Part shown: positions 8,036-17,500 of the stretch, in pieces | Layout of the letters: the number at the start of each line of letters is the position of its first letter | How positions within the stretch are numbered: position 1 is the first letter of the stretch | From: Nostoc sp. C052 | Lineage (GTDB): Bacteria > Cyanobacteriota > Cyanobacteriia > Cyanobacteriales > Nostocaceae | NCBI RefSeq assembly: GCF_013393905.1 | Contig: NZ_CP040277.1 | Span: 124,001-188,000 of the forward strand | Length of the DNA: 64,000 nt | Direction of reading: 5' to 3' | Program-made: the position numbers and the translations under genes | Notes under the pieces: generated by a model | What the model was told of the DNA's origin: nothing | The model's input: only the letters and a program-made list of their open reading frames with translations | Database searches by the model: none

Positions 8036-9571
8036 TTGATTCCCGTCATCTATAAAAAACCCAATTTTCTCGACACGCTCAAGTATGTCTTGGGGAAAGA
8101 TGATGCTGCGATTGTCGATACTAATATGATGGGAACAAAGCCAGATGAATTTAACCAGCAGTTTCTCAACATCAAGTACACAAACAAAGCAGTTAAACGG
8201 CAGTGCGCCCACCTCATTATCTCAATCGCACACCGCCACAACTACCACGAGCATTTATCGGACAGTCAGTACAGTTATGTAGCACAAGAATATCTCAAAG
8301 ATATGGGATACTTACCCAAGGAAGAATCATCTGTAGCAGCTACCAGTCAGTTCGTTGCAGTACGCCACCACGATCGCGACCACGAACACCTGCACATAAT
8401 TGCTTCCCGAATTCGGTTAGATGGCAGTTTAGTTAATGATTCCTATGATTATTTCAACTCCCAAGTCTCAACTAGACGCATCGCGGCGGAATTAGGATTA
8501 GAGGTGACACCGACAACGAATGAAGCCGTTGCCTCTAAGTTACAGCAAGAGTATGGCATAACTGCACTCACCAGTCCCAACCGCTCGAAAAGTATTAGAG
8601 CAGTCAATAGTAAGCACAAAACCCCAACAAGTAAGGAAATTATTCGCCAAGCAATAGGGGAAGCCATCAAGGATAGTCCCACTGTTTCCACGTTCATCCA
8701 ACGCTTGGAGGAAAACAACATTGGGGTATTGCCTAAAATACGGGGGGAGGAACTACTAGGTTTTACCTACATCCATAATGATGTTAAAATCGCTGGTTAT
8801 CAAGTATACAAACCCTATAGTTGGAACAAACTGCTGTCTGAATACGGAATAACATACGACCAAGAGAAAGATAAGGAAGTAATTCAACAAGCTAAAGCCA
8901 GAGCAATTAACCGCATAAATACTAATGTCATAAGCAATAATGAGTACTTTTATACTGATAAACCTACTAGCAGCAGTACAAGTGATGGTAATGGCGATAC
9001 CGATAGTAACTCCAAAATATTTGAGAGTACAAAAGTACTAAATAGTAATTATCCAGATCAAATTTCGACAATACAACCAAAATTAGAAGATAAACCCACG
9101 TCGGAAGCAAATAAGGTTAAGAAAAAAGTACAGCCGTATCTGAAGGAACAGCACCCACAACAGGATATTTCAGAAGAAAACCGTCTATCCACTGCTCAAC
9201 AAATCCTGCAAGAGCAATCTTCCCCTACTCCCCCTTTTCCTAACCTTCTCCCTTCTAACCTCAAACATCTGCCTTCTACAATCACTGACTATATGCTTGT
9301 TACCAATAATTTCCGTATCAAGGGACGGGAATTGAGTGCCAGTTTAAATGGCAATATTCTGACTGTTTACCGTCATGGGGATAATACTCCTGTGATGCAA
9401 ACCTGCTATAGTCAGGGAAACTGGTACGAAGAGATACCAACTCGAATAACAACAAACGAAATCGAGCAGATTGAAAGCTTGCGTGTCTTTACCCAACAAG
9501 CGTTAATAAATAAATCGCGATCTGCGCTTCGCAGCAGCGCTTCGCTATCGCAAAGAGGTATTGAGCAATAG
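8036..9571 (+). CDS. Relaxase / mobilization nuclease
   Basis: A 511-residue protein with an N-terminal relaxase domain (VirD2/MobA type). It starts with a TTG codon (TTG-ATT-CCC, giving MIPVIYKK), which fits family N-termini; no upstream ATG is available. N-FLDTLKYVLGKDDA gives the first motif and HDRDHEHLHI (112-121) the metal-binding HxD...HxH motif. This enzyme nicks oriT and carries the strand during conjugation. The middle to C-terminal part (about 290-430) is low-complexity Ser/Gln/Lys rich. The last about 20 residues (SRSALRSSASLSQRG) are encoded by a palindromic repeat that has replaced the native end. No coupling protein or type IV secretion genes are in the window, so it is mobilizable at least. 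Confidence 0.85.
   Translation: MIPVIYKKPNFLDTLKYVLGKDDAAIVDTNMMGTKPDEFNQQFLNIKYTNKAVKRQCAHLIISIAHRHNYHEHLSDSQYSYVAQEYLKDMGYLPKEESSVAATSQFVAVRHHDRDHEHLHIIASRIRLDGSLVNDSYDYFNSQVSTRRIAAELGLEVTPTTNEAVASKLQQEYGITALTSPNRSKSIRAVNSKHKTPTSKEIIRQAIGEAIKDSPTVSTFIQRLEENNIGVLPKIRGEELLGFTYIHNDVKIAGYQVYKPYSWNKLLSEYGITYDQEKDKEVIQQAKARAINRINTNVISNNEYFYTDKPTSSSTSDGNGDTDSNSKIFESTKVLNSNYPDQISTIQPKLEDKPTSEANKVKKKVQPYLKEQHPQQDISEENRLSTAQQILQEQSSPTPPFPNLLPSNLKHLPSTITDYMLVTNNFRIKGRELSASLNGNILTVYRHGDNTPVMQTCYSQGNWYEEIPTRITTNEIEQIESLRVFTQQALINKSRSALRSSASLSQRGIEQ
9514..9551. repeat. Short palindromic repeat in the relaxase 3' end
   Basis: ATCGCGATCTGCGCTTCGCA and AGCGCTTCGCTATCGC make a GC-rich palindromic unit of the cyanobacterial short interspersed type. 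It lies inside the relaxase reading frame and encodes the Arg/Ser-rich C-terminus. Confidence 0.5.
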
Positions 9572-9644
9572 TAAATCTGTTGGTAGAGAAAACTTAATCC
9601 ACAGTGCCTCTCTGAGTGTGGGTAAAAAGCCGTTGGGAATTACT

Positions 9645-9690
9645 ATCGTTTCTACGAAGTGTTCAAATTTGAATACTTCGTAAAAACGAT
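9645..9690. repeat. 46-bp near-perfect palindrome
   Basis: The left arm starts ATCGTTTCTACGAAGTG and the right arm ends CACTTCGT-like ACTTCGTAAAAACGAT; 21 of 23 positions are complementary, and one of the two others is a G-T wobble. There is essentially no loop (centre AAATTT). It lies 70 bp after the relaxase stop and could be a terminator, a protein-binding dyad or part of a transfer site. Confidence 0.55.
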
Positions 9691-9761
9691 ATCCTGCTCA
9701 GGTGCAAAAATCCTAATATCGTTTATCTCGCCCATAACCCCATAGGAAATAACTCTACCTC

Positions 9762-9797
9762 GTTCTAGCTATATTAAATTATAAAAGTAACTAGAAC
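9762..9797. promoter_or_regulatory. Operator-like dyad GTTCTAG-N22-CTAGAAC (copy 1)
   Basis: GTTCTAG (9762-9768) and CTAGAAC (9791-9797) are separated by 22 nt of AT-rich DNA and followed by AAAAGGA, the likely ribosome site of the gene starting at 9813. The same arrangement with the same spacer length recurs at 11067-11102. Confidence 0.5.
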
Positions 9798-9812
9798 AAA
9801 AGGATGTAACCT

Positions 9813-10490
9813 ATGCCCAAGAAAAAATGCGGACTTGGCTTTGACTGTGCCAGCATGATGCAATACCCAGGCATAGACCCTGCCGACTGTTTGAATTACA
9901 AAACTTGTGGAAGTGCCGTTCAACTAAGCCCCGATGAAGAACTCGAACTTGTTCGTATTCGGGAAGAACAAATGCGCCAGTATCAAGAACAAATTCGCCT
10001 GACCCGTCGTTCTGCCGCTATCATGATGCTGATGAGGCGCGGTTGCCCACAATCACCAGAATCGTTAGGTGTTATCCCGGCCATTGAGGCGATCGCCACC
10101 ACATTAGATAATATTCGTACTGGACTTACCAACTTCGACGGACAGTACATCGCGCCACCTGGTTGCGAACTCCACATCTACAATGTCAAACGGCCGAGTG
10201 GTACGTACTCGTACTATAAATTAACCGCCGAAAACGCAATGTTCGCACCTTCAGAGAAAGAACAAGAAGTACGGGTAATTCACCTCAGCCATCAGCATGA
10301 TGCGCGGTATATAGAAGCACAACTTGGTATCGAACGGCGGAACAAGTTAACCCAAGTGCGAACACTGCTTCACAACGCAAGCACATTGCTTGAGGAAGCA
10401 ACACGCCTACTCGAACAAACCACAGATATGAACAGTCCAAACGCTACGGTTGAAGTTTTCAACACCGATGAAATTATATCCATCGACTAA
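9813..10490 (+). CDS. Cys-rich protein of unknown function
   Basis: A 225-residue protein with AAAAGGA 10 bp before the ATG. The N-terminus carries four spaced Cys (C6, C12, C26, C32 in CGLGFDCASM and DCLNYKTCG), suggesting a small zinc- or iron-binding knuckle. A charged helix (DEELELVRIREEQMRQYQEQ), a central globular part with PPGCELHIYNVKRP, and a C-terminal helical segment follow. I do not recognise the family. It sits between the relaxase and the YozE-like gene, behind an operator-like dyad, so it is probably part of the plasmid backbone. Confidence 0.6.
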   Translation: MPKKKCGLGFDCASMMQYPGIDPADCLNYKTCGSAVQLSPDEELELVRIREEQMRQYQEQIRLTRRSAAIMMLMRRGCPQSPESLGVIPAIEAIATTLDNIRTGLTNFDGQYIAPPGCELHIYNVKRPSGTYSYYKLTAENAMFAPSEKEQEVRVIHLSHQHDARYIEAQLGIERRNKLTQVRTLLHNASTLLEEATRLLEQTTDMNSPNATVEVFNTDEIISID

Positions 10491-10660
10491 TAAAACCAGC
10501 AAAATGGGAAAATTTACTTCATTACTGCCACAAAATATAGATACTGAAATACAGGATTATCTGTAAAGCTGCTTTACCTACCAGTAGGTTGTGACGGTTA
10601 CGATAAAATCGCTCTGATAGGTATGCCAACAGGCTAAAAACCGACTAGGAGAAATTAAAA

Positions 10661-11017
10661 ATGACCATAAGTTTTAGAGAATGGCTCAAACAATTTAAAA
10701 ATCAAGATGCACCCTTTGATGATTTATGGAGTGATGCCACATCGACTAAAAGAGGAAGATTTCAAGATAAGATTTTAGACTCTTGGCAGGGTGAAACTAT
10801 AGAAAGCTTGATAGAGTTTATGGTTAAAAACGAAGCATCATATCAATCTTATGGTGTTCTTAATGAAGCTAATGAGGCGTATCATAATTATTTAGGTTTA
10901 GAACCTATAAAATCATCTAAATTGGAAGAGTTAGAGAACCAATTTAAAGCTAAATATTACGCAGAATGTCTACAGCACTATACAAGATTATCTATTTTAT
11001 ATAGGAATTCTACTTGA
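10661..11017 (+). CDS. Small YozE-like helical protein
   Basis: A 118-residue protein with a clear ribosome site (AGGAGAAATTAAAA-ATG). SFREWLKQF at residues 4-12, followed later by FMVKNEASYQSYGVLNEANEAYHNYL, resembles the YozE SAM-like fold (small proteins starting SFYEWL and ending with a Y-x-x-F-D-E-A-W pattern). Function of that fold is not known. It stands alone upstream of the GTTCTAG dyad copy 2 and the giant gene. The family assignment is tentative. Confidence 0.5.
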   Translation: MTISFREWLKQFKNQDAPFDDLWSDATSTKRGRFQDKILDSWQGETIESLIEFMVKNEASYQSYGVLNEANEAYHNYLGLEPIKSSKLEELENQFKAKYYAECLQHYTRLSILYRNST

Positions 11018-11066
11018 ATCTTGCTCAGTATACTGAGAAGTCAAGCTTTGTATGTCAAGCCACTTT

Positions 11067-11102
11067 GTTCTAGTTACTTTAAATAAAAATAATAGCTAGA
11101 AC
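11067..11102. promoter_or_regulatory. Operator-like dyad GTTCTAG-N22-CTAGAAC (copy 2)
   Basis: GTTCTAG (11067-11073) and CTAGAAC (11096-11102) again have a 22-nt spacer and are followed by AAAGGA. Unlike copy 1 no ATG follows; a TTG at about 11119 opens only 36 codons. The remaining 11103-11515 is AT-rich leader DNA ahead of the giant gene with no gene that I can support. Confidence 0.5.
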
Positions 11103-11515
11103 AAAGGACAACTCCAAATTGAAAAACTACAGAAGGGTAAAAAATTTGGCAGACATAAAATTATCAAGCTGCTGCCACACTAATTTAGCTTTCTCTCTCA
11201 AACTACAAACATCAGCACAATGGTAAACATTAAGAATGTTACTACTGATTTAGCATTAAGCAAGAAGTAATTGAGAAGTTTGTATATTTTTTTCATACTT
11301 AAATTTTGGGATCACGCCGAATATGTCTTCAGGAGCCATAATCTAAGTAATAGCTACATTAATATGTATTAACAACTACATTTATTTTGTAGATAGAAAT
11401 TAGAAAATTGTTTAATAAATTACCGATATAGAGAAAGTAAAATCAAGCTCTAAGGGTATTTTAGTGCCAAAAAGTAAAAATTTATATTTAAATTTATAAG
11501 TTTAATTGTTTATAT

Positions 11516-14500
11516 ATGACAATTCAAGCTAAACATTTTGACACTAGGTTAAATCAGTGGATTCATACAGATGGTAATACGGATAATCCAGATTCACTGT
11601 TAAAAGAAGAACTTAATAATACCCTAATAGAACATTTCTTTCCTGGGGTTAACTTTTCGTTCGGGCATATGGACGAAAAGTCTACTGTGGAACAATTAAT
11701 TAATCATCCTGAAGGTCACAAATTATTATTATCATCAAAAACACGGTTGTTATATGGGCCGGAAGAATGTCTAGATAGAATTAAACAATTATGCCCTGAT
11801 AACAAAGATAGAGGTGCTTACGGATCTATTTTTCTCGGTTCGTGTAAAAATAGCGTCAATAAAGAGTTAAATATTCTAATTGTTGATGACAGTAATGGTG
11901 AAAATGGTGGCGTTATTAGTAACGACCAGGCGTATCGGCTAACAGGAGACTGTTACGGGCAAATATCCACAGACTTATATCACGAATTAACCAAGCATCA
12001 AAAAGGTGATAAATATCGAGTAATTCAGCACCGCTTCGGCTGGACTGACCAAGACGGAGACGATAACAAATACCGCTTTGGCAAAGGTACTTTACGACCT
12101 GCAAACCTTGACCAAATCCTCAATTATTCAGATCCCAACAACTCAACTAAAATTGACTTAATTCTTCCCTTATCTGCATTCAAGGGAACTGATAAAGACA
12201 ACCCTAATAGCCCGACTAAGCCTCAAATTCAACCTGGATTGTACCGACCAAACATCTGGCTAGGTGAAAAATCACAATCTGAACTCGGTAAAACAGCTAT
12301 CTCCCAGTTACTCGCTTCATTCCCTAACGGACTGAAAGACTTTACCGAACAGCTAGAACTTGAAGCCAAAAAGCTGAATGTTGCACAGGACGACCCCCGG
12401 CAACTTGCACAACTTTACTGCGAAAAGTACGAGAAACGGAAAGCCTTTTTAGAAGAGCAAGCAAACTCACTAGAAGAAGCAGCAGAAGATCCAACAGTAG
12501 CAGAAGATTTAGAAACTTTACGCGATGGCGCGGGAGCGCCCGCCGTAGGCGATCGCATTGCTACTGACTCGTTTATTTACAAACTTATCAAAGCTGACCT
12601 GCAAGGAGAGGGTCAACTTCTTGAAACTGAGAAAGTACAGCGCGAACTAGCCCGGTTCGTCCAAAACGAGTGGAAAGAAATCGCCATCGGCAAGACGCTC
12701 ACATTTGAGCGGGCAATGGTCATTCCCTCCAAAGACCTGCAAAATGGGGAAATTTCCATACCGCATTATCAAGACAGGGAAGAAGTTCTCAACTTCCGTT
12801 CCCCTTTCCTGAACTCAAATGGTCTGTGCGTCTCAACTAACAAAATTGTAGAAGATATTCTTGGGCCTGATGGTCAATCTCTGGCAGGTGCAATCGCTGT
12901 CTCGGACGAAACAAGCGATCGCATTTATAACCGCCTTAATGAGCAAATTAAATCTGTCCTACCCGAAGCCCAAAGTAAGAATATTCAGTTAGAAGGTCTT
13001 GAAAATCACTTAGATCAAAATATCGGCAAGCTCGAAACTAAAGACAAAATTGAGTTTACTAACAAATTTAATAAGTATATTTTAGAACTAAAATCAGCTG
13101 GTTACGAGCTAGAAATTCTTCCTCAAGAGTCCGAACAAGAGCGTCAGGCACGCGACTACGATGGTGATTGTATAGGCTTCGAGCGGGCAAGCAGGTATCC
13201 AAACCTCACTGCGGAGGCAAGGGAGCGCAACCTGCCTGAAAACGCTTACGATCCAACTGTTAAACTCAAAAAACAATCTTTTTACCAGGAAGATGGCAGT
13301 CAGCCGGAATTTGAAGAAATCGCCATACACATGAGCGATGGCATTAGTGTCGGTGTTATCAACAATCACCTTACCTCAATCGAAGCGTTAGAGTCAGAAA
13401 TTACTATCCTGAAAAACTTTGGTAGTGAAAAAGACAAAATTGAGTACGTACAGCAGGTAGCCAAACACTACGAAGATTTATTTAAAACAGAAGCCTCGGC
13501 AAAATCCAAGGGTATTGAAGGGAAGGAAATTCCGACCAAGTATCGCGGTTACATGGAAGAGTTTATCAAAACTGTTCGGCAAGAACCCCTAAACCAGGTC
13601 AATGCACTGGTGGCAATGAATACTAACATCAAGATATACCGCGAAATGATTGCCGAGGCAGCATTTCAAAACCAAATTGCAGTTGACCTCTTCAAAAGTG
13701 CCAAAAAACCCGAAATGGAAATTATCCGCAACAACAGTCGGATTCTCCACCGGGAGGTTAACTATATTAAGGATAAGAAAAAAGACGTTTATATTGACAA
13801 TACAATTCAACCCACGGGATACTCTCCTGTTGAATTACTAATTGCTCAAACCAACCAGTATTTTGAAAAAGCTCGTCTCGAATCGCGTGAAATCGCCCAA
13901 TTTCAAGCTTTATTTAAAGGTGTCGAGTTTTCTAACGAACAGCGATTAAGAGCTACTCTTGTCAAAAAAGAATTCGACAAATCCTTTAACCGAGCGAGTC
14001 AGCTATCTAGACAAAAAGAAACTGAGAAAGGGCCATCTGTAAATATTACCATTGCTAATGGCAATCAAGTAAGCGTAACTAATCTACTACAGTATGATAA
14101 TGAATTTATCTGGAAAACTAATAAAATTACAATCAAGCTATCAGAAATATCTGAAGACAAGCGCAACAATAACCGTCCGCATAAATATTTAGTTTATGCC
14201 CAAATTAACGATGAAACTGAGAAAAACAAACCCAAGTTTAGGGCATTAGGAACACTTGCTAAGGAGCAAGAAAACAAACTCGAAGAAATAGGAATTACAC
14301 TTGGACAGGAAGTAACATCTAACAAAATAGCCTTCAAAGCTGAACTAAGCGAAGGTCAAATTAAGCTTCTTTACCAAAAAGCCTACCAGATAGCAGAAGA
14401 ATTTTACAATTCAATTCCAGAAGGACAAAAGCTAGCAATGGCAGCTGCTACCTGGGCAGTATCAACTACTCGTGAGAGTAGTAATGATAAAGGTAGCGAT

Positions 14501-17500
14501 TACCAAAAGAAAGTTTCTAATTTCGCCTTTGCTGCCTTTCCTGAAGAGATTATCAGTCAGTTAGACACACTCAGATTTAACGAGTTTAGTATCACTGGCT
14601 TCGACAGGAGTAGTGAATTATTTCATGAAAATAAACCTCAAAATATTCGATTTAATCTAGCTGAAGATGGAAAAAGTGTCATTGAACTCCAGAACCAGGA
14701 AGGTAATTACGAAACATTTGGAAATATAGAACAAAGTAACGCCCGACTACCAATTGGTAGTGTTGCTATTGCCAGCGTTGAAAAAGGTGAAGTATATACC
14801 ACCTCTATTACAACCAAAGTACCCGGACTTCCAGAACTTACCTTTAAAGTAGGTGAAGTTAATAAGTTTGGAAATTCCCAAAGGTTCAATAATGAGCCTG
14901 TAATGTTAACAATCGAAAAGGTTGACCTTATTCGGGAAGACTATAGCATTTATCTTCAAAATGGTAATAAACCTGAGAAATTAGGCAACATTGATAAGGA
15001 ATCAATTAAAGAGGGTATTGCTGAAGGTTGGCTAGCAGAAAAACCTGGTAATGGGCAACAGTTACAGCTTAAAATTCAAACCATCATCACCGGACAAAAT
15101 GCCTATGCTATAGCAGAGACATCTAAGGGAAATTTTTTACGAATTAATATTACTAATCCGAAGTACAAAAAACAGGAAATTAGCAACCAAGTATTTAAAG
15201 AAACTTTAGTTCGGGCATTTGATAAAAAGCACGTTTATATTGCTAAAATTGGCGACCAATCACTCGGTATTATTGGTCAGCATAGTGAACGCCTTGAAAC
15301 CGAGTTAAATAGAGAGAATGTACAAAGACAGTGGCAAAGGAAAGAAAGTAGCACTGTACAAAAACTAATTGATACGGGTATTATTCGCTTAAACCAACAA
15401 CGAACTAGTATCCCTGTACAGATTACCAGTAATGAAAGTACCTGTAAAATAACTATTAATCCAGAAACAGTAGAGTATCCCGACAAATGGGTTAAGCGCA
15501 GTCAGCTTATTAGTAATGAGCAGCCTGTCAGAAACGAACAGCAAGAAAAACGCAACCAAATACTCGGTAAAATTAACGAACGTCCGACAATTATATTCCA
15601 AGATAAAGAACAAAAATTAGTAGGGATTTTAGGATTAGCAATTGACGAAAATATAGCCGAAAAAACTAAAAAGTATCTAGAAAAAGTAGGAGTATCATAC
15701 GAACTGTTTCCCAGTTCACAAGCTCGGTTAGAAGCCAAAAAAGGTATGACTGTATTCGTACTCGATGAAAGTACTATTAGTGAGGAACTAAAACAAACCT
15801 TTATTGACCGTGCTGGTGGTAATATCAAGAGTGCAAATACATCATCACAAATCCCTCCAGTCGTTCCAGAACAAACTGTATATTTTTATAACCCAAACCA
15901 ACAATATAGTTCCCCAGATGGATCGCTCTTAGAAACTAAAGAAGCTCTCGGATTAGTTGTTCCCGCACAAGACGCGATCGCTGTAGCTACTTGGCTAGAA
16001 TCAAAATCTACTGAAAATCATTATTTTATTGAGAGTAACACAGCTACATTTATTTTTAATAAAAATGAGATTAGTGAAAAAATCAACGAAGAATTAAATA
16101 GTTTACTTGGAGAACCGATTAATATCGGTGAAGTTGAGGGATTTGACCGCTATGAACAGCTTAGTGCAGAGTTAAATCAAAAATTTGCGACTGAAGGTAG
16201 TCGTTTAGAATTAAACCAAATTCCAGAAAATAGTGAGTACAAAAAAGCTCTACAAGCACTACCTAACCGTCCCAGAGAGCTTAATCAAGAAGATTCTCCA
16301 GTACCAATTATTCCTGCGAAAGCTGTACCAGAAAAGAATATAACTAACATTCAATCAGGTATTAATGCCACAGTTGCAGGTATTTCACAAATTTATCAAA
16401 ATTCAGTTGAAGTACAACTATCAAAAAACACGCAAATAGAAACTAAAAACCAAGCAATATTACTACCAAACTCGCATCAAGCCGATCAAACAAAAGCTAT
16501 TGAAATATTGGGTAAGGTAAGCGAGGAAAAAGTAGAACAATTGCGATCGCATCTTGAAACCCACCTCAAACCTGTACTTGAAAACGATAGATCCAACTAT
16601 GCACCAGGACGACAAGTCGCATGGGTCGGTGCAAAATGGGATTTAAAAGACAAAGACTTCAAGCCAGGGGTACAAGACGACAAGCTAATGGAACTTGTCA
16701 AACAAGTATATCCTGACGCTGATATTGTGCTGGTCACTTACTCCGAAAACCCAGGCGCTGGCATCAACTACCACCGCGATGACTCCTACGCCGCGACGGA
16801 AGCCCGCAGCATTAGTATCGGAAATTCTGATTGGGGGTATCGCGCTGCTAAGGAACGAATGGCATGGACTAGGGAGGAAAATCAGGACGCACAATACCAA
16901 GAGTTTAAACTTGAGTCGGGTACAGTAACCCGCTTTAACTGCAAGAACGAACACGCTGCCCTCAATACTGAGGCTGGCAGATGGTCTATCAACATCTGGT
17001 CAATTAAAAATGACCTGGGCAGACAAAACAGCGTTCGCCAAAAATTTGAAAACTTCCTCGCCTCAAACCAACCTCCTCGTGCGATAGTCCAAAGCAACAG
17101 CGACCTTACCATCAAAACTAACGAGTGGACACCTGGGGGAGAAATTAAAGTAGAACGTAGCTATACAAGCCTCAGAGAAGTCACTCAAAATACTTCCTCA
17201 CACCCTTTAAACCAAGCAACTGTAGAAGAAATTATCGCCATTGGGAATTCCACTGCGGCACGCGCTGCTAACCCTCAGATTCCAAACAACCCGACTATAT
17301 CTGGAAAACCAGTACCAATGGTTTATTCGCTACATCTGCACGGCGAACCTTCCAAAGTACCAGTCGATACAACCATTGATGCCATGCGCGGATACGGTAG
17401 GATACACACCACCAGAGGTGTATCCTACCAAAAAACTTATAGTGTCAAAGAGGGAGATATTGCGGTAGCCCTTGGTAAAAACGGCGAGCAAGTTGCTTTT

